Of a stretch of 8,458 nucleotides of DNA, positions 1 to 4,820 are shown one piece after another (the first letter of the stretch is position 1; every line of letters begins with the position of its first letter). The DNA lies in assembly GCA_001818015.1 (NCBI GenBank), contig MHJO01000030.1:4916-13373 (forward strand). The letters run 5' to 3'. The translations under genes and the position numbers were made by a program. The notes under the pieces are model-generated. The model made no database searches. It saw only the letters and a program-made list of their open reading frames with translations, and was not told the origin of the DNA. The DNA comes from Candidatus Harrisonbacteria bacterium RIFOXYD1_FULL_40_9 (lineage in GTDB: Bacteria > Patescibacteriota > Minisyncoccia > UBA6257 > XYD1-FULL-40-9).

Positions 1-174
1 ACTATTGCAATTACGCGTGCACTTGAAAATTATGGCCATAAAAAAGTGTGGGCTGGAATTCAAAAGCGTGGCATGGAAAAGGATTTTTCATGGGAGAACT
101 CCGCAAAGAAATATGCCGATCTTTTTAAGAAGGCACTCGAGTTTAGGAGACGTGAGCGCGAAGAATTAAAATAA
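1..174 (+). CDS. Probable glycogen/starch synthase (GT5), C-terminal fragment
   Basis: An open frame enters from the left edge and stops with TAA at 172-174, giving 57 C-terminal residues; the start lies outside the window. The segment HKKVWAGIQKRGMEKDFSW followed by ENSAKKYADLFKKAL matches the usual end of GT5 ADP/UDP-glucose glucan synthases, where a conserved 'M..DFSW..SA..Y..LY..AL' stretch forms the last helix that folds back on the GT-B domain. Such enzymes elongate alpha-1,4-glucan in the cytoplasm. The last residues (about FRRREREELK) are a charged tail. Only 7 nt separate this stop from the next start, that of a GH57 glycosidase, so the two are probably one polysaccharide operon. The catalytic part is not visible, so another GT-B glycosyltransferase is possible. 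Confidence 0.7.
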   Translation, partial: TIAITRALENYGHKKVWAGIQKRGMEKDFSWENSAKKYADLFKKALEFRRREREELK

Positions 175-181
175 ACACACT

Positions 182-1579
182 ATGTACTTATCAAGCTTTT
201 TGCATATTTATCAACCTCCAACCCAAAAAGAGTTGTGGGTGAGGCGCATTACCGATGAATCGTATAGAAAAGTATTTAAAGGGCTTCGTGAAATTGAGCG
301 TGGAAGACTTACCTTAAATATCAATGGTATTCTTTGTGAGCTTTTAGAAAAATATGGCGGTCATGATGTTATTCAGTCTATTAAGGAGCTTGTCGATCGA
401 GGTCAGATTGAACTTACGGGAAGTGCAAAGTATCATGCATTTTTGCCTAAATTAAGCGAAGCAGAGATCGAGCGACAAATTTATTTGAATGAAGCAACGC
501 TCAATAAGTATTTTGGAGCCAATTGGAAAAAAGGAGGATTTTTCTCTCCCGAGATGGCGTATTCTTTTAATATTGCAAAGGTAGCAAAAAGAATGGGGTA
601 TAAGTGGATGATTGTTGACGAGCTTGCTTTTCCAAAAGGACATGCATTTTCCCCAAATCGGATTTATCAAATAGAAGGACTTGATGATTTTGGCGTATTT
701 TTTAGGGAAAGAGGAGTATCTTTTAAGATTCTTTCCGCTCAAATTGGCGCAGTGAATACGCTTGTGCGTTTCTTGGGCGATCGTGTGCACAAAAATGAAT
801 ATGCGGTAACTGCTATGGATGGTGAAACATTCGGCCATCATAGACCAGGGCTTGAGATGCTCCTTTTCGAACTATGCAAAGAGCCGAGTATTACGCCTGC
901 AACACTTGGAGATCTTTATCAATTTTTTAAAGATAGGGAAAAAGTTGCAGTTCGAGATTCAACGTGGGCTTCAACTGCGAAGGATCTCGATAAGGGTCTC
1001 TCGTATGTGCGCTGGGATAATAAAGAAAATAAAATTCAAGCATGGCAATGGGAACTTACTGATCTTGCAGTAAAAATTGTCGAGAAATCAAAAAAGCAAG
1101 AAGGTGAAGAATATGAAAAAGCTCGACATTTACTCGATGAGGCGCTTCATTCAGACCAATATTGGTGGGCATCAGCGCGACCATGGTGGAGCTTGGAAAT
1201 GATCGAGCGAGGCGCTTTCGAGCTTCGGAGAGTTATTGAAAGTGCGCCTTCTTCAACTACAAAAGACAAGAAACACGCGTTCGAGCTTTATAGTAATATT
1301 ATGTTTGAAGGCTTTGAGTGGCAAAGGTCCGGATACGTGGATCAAATTTCGCGACAAGAAGATGAAGAAAGAATTGAACGGCTCGATGAAAAAGAGAAAA
1401 TGTTTGTTACGAGAGAAGAATATGAGGAAATGATTAAGACATTAAAGCATCAAATGAAAATTGCTGCTGATGCAGAAGAGTATCATCGTGCTTCGATGAT
1501 TAAGGATAGAATACGTGAATTACAGGAAGAGATGGAAGAACAAACCGCGAAACAGGAAACTAAAGGTATTGTTTTGTAA
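182..1579 (+). CDS. Glycoside hydrolase family 57 protein with C-terminal UVR-like segment
   Basis: A 465-residue protein. GH57 retaining enzymes act on alpha-glucans (amylase, branching enzyme, 4-alpha-glucanotransferase) or related alpha-glycosides. The five GH57 motifs are recognisable: HIYQPP (residues 8-13); GSAKYHAFLP (80-89); FFSPEMAYS (120-128), whose E124 is the expected nucleophile; AMDGETFGHHRPG (211-223), whose D213 is the expected acid/base; and WWASARPWWSLEMIERGA (328-345). No signal peptide is seen, so it is probably cytoplasmic. After residue 390 the chain becomes highly charged and helical. Residues 418-452 resemble a UVR motif as found in UvrB/UvrC and McsA/ClpC (K..L..QM..AAD...Y..A...KD.I..L..EM). 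The first ATG is used. There is no Shine-Dalgarno, but the 7-nt gap to the upstream glucan synthase suggests coupling, and TAAAAT at 167-172 could be a local -10. Substrate specificity cannot be told from the sequence. Confidence 0.88.
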   Translation: MYLSSFLHIYQPPTQKELWVRRITDESYRKVFKGLREIERGRLTLNINGILCELLEKYGGHDVIQSIKELVDRGQIELTGSAKYHAFLPKLSEAEIERQIYLNEATLNKYFGANWKKGGFFSPEMAYSFNIAKVAKRMGYKWMIVDELAFPKGHAFSPNRIYQIEGLDDFGVFFRERGVSFKILSAQIGAVNTLVRFLGDRVHKNEYAVTAMDGETFGHHRPGLEMLLFELCKEPSITPATLGDLYQFFKDREKVAVRDSTWASTAKDLDKGLSYVRWDNKENKIQAWQWELTDLAVKIVEKSKKQEGEEYEKARHLLDEALHSDQYWWASARPWWSLEMIERGAFELRRVIESAPSSTTKDKKHAFELYSNIMFEGFEWQRSGYVDQISRQEDEERIERLDEKEKMFVTREEYEEMIKTLKHQMKIAADAEEYHRASMIKDRIRELQEEMEEQTAKQETKGIVL

Positions 1580-1586
1580 TATACGA

Positions 1587-1604
1587 ACTTCATTTTTGTG
1601 AAGT
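1587..1604 (+). terminator. Weak hairpin after the GH57 gene
   Basis: ACTTCA (1587-1592) and TGAAGT (1599-1604) form a 6-bp stem around TTTTTG, starting 7 nt after the GH57 stop. No U-tract follows (GTGTGG), so as an intrinsic terminator it is weak. It may instead be a 3'-end stabilising hairpin or chance, and it lies just before the tRNA promoter. Confidence 0.25.
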
Positions 1605-1607
1605 GTG

Positions 1608-1616
1608 TGGTATAGT
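1608..1616 (+). promoter_or_regulatory. Extended -10 promoter for tRNA-Glu
   Basis: TGG followed by TATAGT (1611-1616) is an extended -10 element (TGn-TATAAT type). It lies 23 nt before the mature tRNA 5' end, leaving a short 5' leader for RNase P to remove. No good -35 box sits 16-18 nt upstream (CTTCAT at 1588-1593), as expected for extended -10 promoters. Confidence 0.5.
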
Positions 1617-1639
1617 GTTTTTGTTTCCTAAAAACATAC

Positions 1640-1712
1640 GCTCTCATCGTCTAGTGGCCTAGGACATCGCCCTCTCACGGCGGAAACATGGGTTCGAGTC
1701 CCATTGAGAGCA
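1640..1712 (+). tRNA. tRNA-Glu, anticodon CTC
   Basis: A 73-nt cloverleaf. The acceptor stem GCTCTCA (1640-1646) pairs perfectly with TGAGAGC (1705-1711), with discriminator A1712. The D arm GTCT-AGTGGCCT-AGGAC closely follows bacterial tRNA-Glu. The anticodon stem TCGCC/GGCGG (one T-G pair) encloses loop CTCTCAC with anticodon CTC at 1674-1676, reading GAG codons. The T arm ATGGG-TTCGAGT-CCCAT is perfect. The variable region is AACA-like and short. CCA is not encoded (the next bases are CAA), so it must be added by a nucleotidyltransferase. It has its own promoter and faces the convergent amidohydrolase gene 20 nt away. Confidence 0.96.
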
Positions 1713-1731
1713 CAAGGGATTAATTATGCTC

Positions 1732-2556
1732 TTATTTAGTTTCTATGGCAAATAACGTTGCTGCATTTTTGTAAAAAATACATTCGAGGTCTTTTTTAGA
1801 AAAACCAAGATTTTTTGTGAACTCTATGTATTGCTTCATGTCAGAGAGGGGCCAATCGGTACCGAAAAGTAATTTCTCAGGAGATGCATCAAGGGCGAGT
1901 TCTTGGATTCTTCTCTGCATTAATTTTCCGTAAGAGCTATTGAGTTTTTGAAGTACTACAAGCCCCGAAATATCGGCATATACATTTTTGTTTTTATATA
2001 TCACTTCTGCGCAGTCAGTAGTCCATGGATTGCCAACGTGAGCAATAATAATTTTTAAATCAGGAAATTTATAGGCAAGTTCGTCGAAATGAAGCGGGTG
2101 GGAATATTTCACTCGAGCCTGATTTTTTGTACTATATGTATCTCCGGAATGGAAAAGAACAGGCGCATTATGCTTAATGCATAATTTATAAAGAGGAGCG
2201 ACAATGTCGTCTTCTGGATAAAAATGCTGGTATCCAGGATAGAGCTTTATTCCTTTAATTAACTTTTTTTCAAGTAAGTAATTGAGTCGATCAAGGTGTG
2301 CTTTTGTGTGATTTGTTACATTTAAAGATCCTAATACGTGCATGTTCTTAAAATCTTTTGCAAGTTCAATAAGTGCTTCCACATCAGGCGCGCCAAATTC
2401 CGTATCGTCATGCTCAAAATAAGGCAACACACATACATGATCGACGCCGGAAGACTTCATTTCGTCCCGAAGTCTTTCGATAATTTGTTTAAAAGAAAGA
2501 GAGGGGAGATCAGTATTTGGAATCTTTACAATGTGAGTATGGGAATCGATAATCAT
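1732..2556 (-). CDS. Amidohydrolase family metal-dependent hydrolase (amidohydrolase_2 type)
   Basis: A 274-residue cytoplasmic TIM-barrel hydrolase. The metal-binding signature DSHTH (residues 4-8; H6 and H8) opens the protein. Further expected ligands are H136 in LFHSG, H173 in IIIAHVGNPW and D234 in LLFGTDWP, all placed as in the amidohydrolase_2/ACMSD-like group. GIKLYPGYQ (102-110) supplies the lysine often seen on strand 4. The C-terminal IFYKNAATLF (260-269) is the usual closing helix of this group. Family members hydrolyse or decarboxylate varied substrates, so the substrate is unknown. It is the only leftward gene in the window and is monocistronic. There is no Shine-Dalgarno. A candidate promoter ends 8 nt before the ATG, implying an almost leaderless mRNA. 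No T-tract terminator is seen after its stop, so its transcript may run antisense into the tRNA gene. Confidence 0.88.
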   Translation of the reverse strand: MIIDSHTHIVKIPNTDLPSLSFKQIIERLRDEMKSSGVDHVCVLPYFEHDDTEFGAPDVEALIELAKDFKNMHVLGSLNVTNHTKAHLDRLNYLLEKKLIKGIKLYPGYQHFYPEDDIVAPLYKLCIKHNAPVLFHSGDTYSTKNQARVKYSHPLHFDELAYKFPDLKIIIAHVGNPWTTDCAEVIYKNKNVYADISGLVVLQKLNSSYGKLMQRRIQELALDASPEKLLFGTDWPLSDMKQYIEFTKNLGFSKKDLECIFYKNAATLFAIETK

Positions 2557-2564
2557 ATCGTTTT

Positions 2565-2584
2565 AATCTAGCATTTTCTAGATT
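2565..2584. repeat. Inverted repeat AATCTAG-N6-CTAGATT over the amidohydrolase -10
   Basis: Two perfect 7-bp arms, 2565-2571 and 2578-2584, flank CATTTT. The left arm contains the candidate -10 of the leftward amidohydrolase promoter; the right arm overlaps the TTCTAG start of the degenerate rightward leader copy. The symmetry and position would suit a dimeric regulator, but no repressor is known here. Confidence 0.5.
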
Positions 2585-2593
2585 TTGCTTCAA
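2565..2593 (-). promoter_or_regulatory. Candidate promoter for the amidohydrolase gene
   Basis: On the minus strand, TTGAAG (complement of 2588-2593) and TAGATT (complement of 2565-2570) are separated by 17 nt, each matching the sigma-70 consensus at 4 of 6 positions. The -10 ends 8 nt before the ATG at 2556, so transcription would start at or beside the start codon. The -10 is also one arm of the inverted repeat at 2565-2584. Confidence 0.45.
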
Positions 2594-2632
2594 TTATGTT
2601 ATGTTGCAAGAAGTGCGTGTGTGGAGGATATG
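2576..2632 (+). promoter_or_regulatory. Degenerate third copy of the TATGyT/GTAG-CGTT/GGAGG leader module
   Basis: TTCTAG (2576-2581), TATGTT (2595-2600), then exactly 9 nt, GAAGTGCGTG (2610-2619), GGAGG (2623-2627) and ATG at 2630. The order and the 9-nt spacing match the modules before the genes at 4821 and 8187; the GTAGwTCGTT element matches at 7 of 10 positions. The GGAGG-ATG gap is only 2 nt and the ATG opens just seven codons (MLDLDDE, stop 2651-2653), so it is probably a remnant or non-coding. Confidence 0.35.
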
Positions 2633-2657
2633 TTGGATTTGGATGATGAATAAAAAT

Positions 2658-2677
2658 AGCCGTCTCTAGAGGCGGCT
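2658..2677. terminator. GC-rich hairpin, possible terminator on the minus strand
   Basis: AGCCG/CGGCT plus T-G, C-G and T-A pairs give an 8-bp stem with loop CTAG. Read on the minus strand, the hairpin is followed by ATTTTTATT, so it could stop leftward transcripts. Read on the plus strand it is followed only by CAATTT, a poor U-tract. Located between divergent genes, it may insulate them or be a relic of a gene lost from 2630-2657. Confidence 0.45.
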
Positions 2678-2687
2678 CAATTTATAA

Positions 2688-3023
2688 ATGTTTAAAATTA
2701 TGAAACAATATACACAAGAAATTATTGAGAAATTCGGTACTTTGAGTAAAAAAGTGGCTACTCATTATGTAGTTATTGGAGAGGAGTTAGGATTTTCAGA
2801 ACAAGAAATAGAAGATCTCTCCATTGCTGGTGCGATTATGGGGTACGAAATCCATCAAAAGAAAAAAGATGAAAAATGTAGAAAAAAATATAAAATTGCT
2901 CCATATCTTACATGGTGGATGCGTTACTCTGTACATAAAGCATTTTCAGGAAAAATTCTAGAAATGGCAATGAGTGAAAAGGAAAAAGCTGATAAAATTT
3001 TGCTTGCATTATTGGATGAATAA
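2688..3023 (+). CDS. Small protein resembling isolated sigma-70 region 2
   Basis: A 111-residue, basic, helical protein without signal or membrane segment. Residues 43-85 read like sigma-70 region 2: DL...G (43-48) corresponds to the 'DL.QEG..GL..A' part, and YKIAPYLTWWMRYSVHKAF (68-86) corresponds to the region 2.3/2.4 motif 'F.TYATWWIRQAI.RA', including T75, W76, W77 and R79. The distance between the two blocks is about 3 residues longer than in typical sigma factors. Regions 3 and 4 are absent, so it is at most a partial sigma factor, comparable in idea to the split Bacillus RsoA (region 2) partner of SigO; the resemblance could be superficial. An alternative ATG at 2700 (MKQYTQ...) is attractive because TATAAA at 2683-2688 overlaps the first ATG but would start RNA just before the second. 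No Shine-Dalgarno is present. Confidence 0.7.
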   Translation: MFKIMKQYTQEIIEKFGTLSKKVATHYVVIGEELGFSEQEIEDLSIAGAIMGYEIHQKKKDEKCRKKYKIAPYLTWWMRYSVHKAFSGKILEMAMSEKEKADKILLALLDE

Positions 3024-3031
3024 GGTATTTC

Positions 3032-3061
3032 TTGACTTTTCTCTGTAATTTCTCTTATACT
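3032..3061 (+). promoter_or_regulatory. rpsP promoter, leaderless arrangement
   Basis: TTGACT (3032-3037) and TATACT (3056-3061) are separated by 18 nt, each matching the sigma-70 consensus at 5 of 6 positions. Only 7 nt lie between the -10 and the rpsP ATG at 3069, so the predicted transcription start coincides with the start codon. Confidence 0.75.
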
Positions 3062-3068
3062 AATCTTT

Positions 3069-3359
3069 ATGTTAGCGATTAAGTTCAAAAAGATAGGCAA
3101 AAAGCACCAAGCCACATTTCGTCTCGTGGTTATTCCAAGGCGTTCGAAGTTAAATGGAAGATTTGTGGAGGATATTGGCTGGTACAATCCTCATTCGAAA
3201 AAGTCAGAAATTGACGTAGCTCGAGTGAAATATTGGATTGGAGTGGGTGCACAAACGACTCCTACTGTTCATAATCTTCTTGTGTCTCAAAAAATAGTGG
3301 AAGGCAAGAAGATCCCTGTTCATGTATTAAAGCCAAAAAAGACCAAAGAGAAAGCCTAG
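3069..3359 (+). CDS. rpsP: Small ribosomal subunit protein bS16
   Basis: A 96-residue protein of normal length for bS16, which binds 16S rRNA early in assembly of the 30S body. The N-terminus MLAIKFKKIGKKHQATFRLVV carries the family's first strand. The hallmark stretches follow: RFVEDIGWYNPHS (31-43), IDVARVKYWIGVGAQTTPTV (48-67) and the basic tail ending KKTKEKA. Family members read (L/V)E.(L/I)G.YNP and VKYWL..GAQPT.TV at these places. There is no Shine-Dalgarno, and the strong promoter upstream predicts a leaderless message. The KH protein gene downstream is a common neighbour of rpsP in bacteria, though here it has its own promoter. Confidence 0.96.
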   Translation: MLAIKFKKIGKKHQATFRLVVIPRRSKLNGRFVEDIGWYNPHSKKSEIDVARVKYWIGVGAQTTPTVHNLLVSQKIVEGKKIPVHVLKPKKTKEKA

Positions 3360-3373
3360 AAAGAAGCTTTTTT
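3351..3373 (+). terminator. Weak terminator-like hairpin at the rpsP stop
   Basis: AAAGC (3351-3355) can pair with GCTTT (3366-3370), leading into a T-run (3368-3373). An alternative AT-rich palindrome, AGAAAGA/TTTTTCT around AGCT, competes for the same bases. The stem is short, so it may only attenuate before the separate khpA promoter. Confidence 0.3.
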
Positions 3374-3376
3374 CTA

Positions 3377-3405
3377 TTGACGAGAAGACGCATGGAATGT
3401 ATAGT
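3377..3405 (+). promoter_or_regulatory. Promoter for the KH-domain gene
   Basis: TTGACG (3377-3382) and TATAGT (3400-3405) with the optimal 17-nt spacer; each matches the sigma-70 consensus at 5 of 6 positions. The predicted start is near 3412, giving a leader of about 79 nt before the ATG at 3491, unlike the near-leaderless promoters elsewhere in the window. Confidence 0.75.
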
Positions 3406-3490
3406 ATGAATAATTTCAGAAAGGTCGGAGTGGCTTGCCCTGATATTATGAAAGGGAGAGCTGAATCTCAGATTGCAAAAGAATTTAAAT

Positions 3491-3775
3491 ATGGAAAAAT
3501 CACTAGACAAGGATTTCTTGGAATTCGTAGTAAAGTCTATTGTTGATCATCCCGACGACGTAAAAGTCGAAAGAAAGGTTGATGAAATGGGAGTATTACT
3601 CTCGCTTCGTGTCAATCCTCAGGATATGGGACAGATTGTGGGTCGTCAGGGGGCAACAGCAAAAGCGATCCGATCGTTGCTCCGCATTGTTGGCATTAAG
3701 AACAATGCTCGTGTAAATCTCAAGATCGAGGAACCAGAGGGAGGACGAGGACCACGCATGGCAGAGTCTATGTAA
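3491..3775 (+). CDS. khpA: KH-domain RNA-binding protein (KhpA family)
   Basis: A 94-residue protein of KhpA size. Residues 8-79 form a single type II KH domain: DFLEFVVKSIVDHPDDVKV, then strand VLLSLRVNPQDMGQIVG, the nucleic-acid-binding GRQG loop (51-54) and helix ATAKAIRSLLRIVG, then strand ARVNLKIEEP. KhpA proteins bind RNA, usually as a dimer or with KhpB, and influence translation, cell size and septum placement. The C-terminus GGRGPRMAESM is a short flexible tail. ATG 3491 is preferred because its product begins MEKSLDKDFLEF, as is usual; an in-frame TTG at 3473 would add six residues. It follows rpsP by 131 nt, the usual bacterial neighbourhood, and is closed by a strong terminator. 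There is no convincing Shine-Dalgarno despite the long leader. Confidence 0.92.
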   Translation: MEKSLDKDFLEFVVKSIVDHPDDVKVERKVDEMGVLLSLRVNPQDMGQIVGRQGATAKAIRSLLRIVGIKNNARVNLKIEEPEGGRGPRMAESM

Positions 3776-3793
3776 TGTAGTCTCTGTGTAAAT

Positions 3794-3824
3794 AAAAAAT
3801 CCCCGCTTCGGGGATTTTTTATTT
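3794..3824 (+). terminator. Strong rho-independent terminator after khpA
   Basis: AAAAAATCCCCG (3794-3805) pairs perfectly with CGGGGATTTTTT (3809-3820) around a CTT loop. The T-rich stretch continues as ATTTT. The A-tract/T-tract symmetry could let it work in both directions. It begins 19 nt after the khpA stop and separates it from the FtsQ-like gene. Confidence 0.92.
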
Positions 3825-3847
3825 TGGTGAGAACTGGAACTTCGCGT

Positions 3848-3853
3848 TACAAT
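3848..3853 (+). promoter_or_regulatory. -10 box before the FtsQ-like gene
   Basis: TACAAT (3848-3853) lies 9 nt before the ATG at 3863, again placing transcription start very close to the start codon. The best upstream partner, TTGGTG at 3824-3829 with an 18-nt spacer, is weak and abuts the preceding terminator. Confidence 0.45.
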
Positions 3854-3862
3854 TAATACCAT

Positions 3863-4672
3863 ATGAATCAAGAATATCTGGTCGTGGATCGGCGAAGAAG
3901 CAGAAGAAGACTTAGAATCATGTTTTTAGGTGTCTTTCTTTTTTTAGGGTTATTTTTTATTGTAGTCACTCGTTTTGTGAATGATTATTTTGATGTAAGA
4001 ACTATTACCACGGAAGGTAACGAGAGGGTATCTGAAGAAGCGGTTCATGCTCGTGTTGCTTATTTCGTTTCGAAGAATATTAATTCGAGTTTTTTTGGAA
4101 AATTATTTGGAGCATACAATATGGCGTATATGCATTCTATCGATTGGAAAGATTTGCAAAAAGAGGATACTCGGTTTCTCTATACGAGTGCGTCGCTTAA
4201 TATACTCAACCACTCTCTTCGTGTGGAAATCAAAGAAAGGGAGCCTTTTGGAGTATGGTGTGGAGGCGATGAAAAATGTTTTTGGTTTGATAAAGAAGGA
4301 AGGCTTGTGAGTGAAGCGCCAATAGTGCAAGGGTTTCTCATTACCCGCATAGAAGACTCTTCGCTACGGGAATTAAATTTAGGAGATCTCATCATTGAGG
4401 GTCCTGTATTTATGGAGCATATAATGGGAATTATTGAGTTTATAAAAGAAATGCCTATTCCTGCGGATGCGATTCGAGTTGAAAATAATAATGATCGAGA
4501 AGTGAAGGTACGATTTTGGGATACGCCACAGCATTCTTTTGATATATATTTTAGTCTCGAGACTCATCCGCGGTGGGCACGCGATGTTATTCTTTCTCTG
4601 CTTAAAAATGGAGAATTAAAAAATGCAGAGTACGTAGATTTAAGAATAAAGAACAGAGTGTATTATAAATAG
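3863..4672 (+). CDS. FtsQ/DivIB-like cell division protein
   Basis: A 269-residue bitopic membrane protein. A basic cytoplasmic N-terminus (RRRSRRRLR, about 10-18) precedes one membrane helix (about 19-37), predicting an outward-facing C-terminal domain. After it, a POTRA-like start is seen (VRTITTEGNERVSEEAV, 45-61), then a strand LRVEIKEREPFGVW (119-132), CFWFDKEGRLVSEAP (139-153) and a C-terminal strand EYVDLRIKNRVYYK (256-269). The order 'V.I.EREP....W', 'W.D..G.v', 'VDLR..NR.Y.K' is characteristic of FtsQ/DivIB, the divisome scaffold that binds FtsB/DivIC and FtsL. Two cysteines (C133, C139) flank a short acidic loop and could form a disulfide. It is monocistronic here, set off by the terminator upstream. 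An FtsB-like partner is encoded at 7154. Sequence similarity in this family is always weak, hence no gene symbol. Confidence 0.82.
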   Translation: MNQEYLVVDRRRSRRRLRIMFLGVFLFLGLFFIVVTRFVNDYFDVRTITTEGNERVSEEAVHARVAYFVSKNINSSFFGKLFGAYNMAYMHSIDWKDLQKEDTRFLYTSASLNILNHSLRVEIKEREPFGVWCGGDEKCFWFDKEGRLVSEAPIVQGFLITRIEDSSLRELNLGDLIIEGPVFMEHIMGIIEFIKEMPIPADAIRVENNNDREVKVRFWDTPQHSFDIYFSLETHPRWARDVILSLLKNGELKNAEYVDLRIKNRVYYK

Positions 4673-4693
4673 GATGAATTTAGGAATAGGGGT

Positions 4694-4772
4694 ATAGAAT
4701 TTGAAATATGGAACGAATATGTGTTGTGGATAACATAAAACGTAATTCCGTATTCCAGTATTCAAATTCTAT
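4694..4772. repeat. Long imperfect inverted repeat upstream of the membrane-protein gene
   Basis: ATAGAATTTGAA (4694-4705) pairs perfectly with TTCAAATTCTAT (4761-4772). After a 3-nt mismatch the arms resume with TGGAA (4709-4713) against TTCCA (4753-4757). The loop of about 40 nt is AT-rich. The arms are too far apart and lack a T-run, so this is not a simple terminator for the FtsQ-like gene. The right arm overlaps the promoter/leader module of the next gene. A related but diverged structure occurs at 8043-8109. Confidence 0.6.
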
Positions 4773-4815
4773 TTTGTATGTTATTCACTAAGTAGTTCGT
4801 TTATATGAGCGGAGG
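4767..4815 (+). promoter_or_regulatory. Repeated promoter/leader module, copy A
   Basis: TTCTA (4767-4771), a -10-like TATGTT (4777-4782), 9 nt, GTAGTTCGTT (4792-4801), 9 nt, and GGAGG (4811-4815), 5 nt before the ATG. The same elements recur with the same 9-nt spacing at 8129-8179. If TATGTT is the -10, transcription starts near 4789 and GTAGTTCGTT lies at the very 5' end of the RNA. No consensus -35 is seen 17 nt upstream (TCCAGT). Confidence 0.5.
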
Positions 4816-4820
4816 ATTGC

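Noticed and set aside
452..841. 129-residue open frame on the minus strand inside the GH57 gene
   Set aside because: It is antisense to a gene with intact family motifs and has no recognisable domain; a shadow of GH57 codon usage.
2601..2669. Possible 22-residue frame starting MLQEVRVWRICW
   Set aside because: Its start is not placed after an SD or a suitable -10, it runs into the GC hairpin, and its composition is not protein-like.
3421..3490. tRNA-like or riboswitch-like look of the khpA leader (GTCGGAGTGGC resembles a D arm)
   Set aside because: No acceptor or T-arm pairing could be built and no known riboswitch core was recognised; kept only as an unexplained leader.
3406..3546. ATG-initiated frame beginning MNNFRKVGVACPD right after the khpA -10 box
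   Set aside because: Its ATG lies 1 nt after the -10, upstream of the predicted transcription start; it overlaps khpA out of frame and shows no family features.
3069..3775. A single rpsP-khpA operon
   Set aside because: A near-consensus promoter at 3377-3405 and a weak terminator-like hairpin between them argue for separate transcription units, although read-through cannot be excluded.
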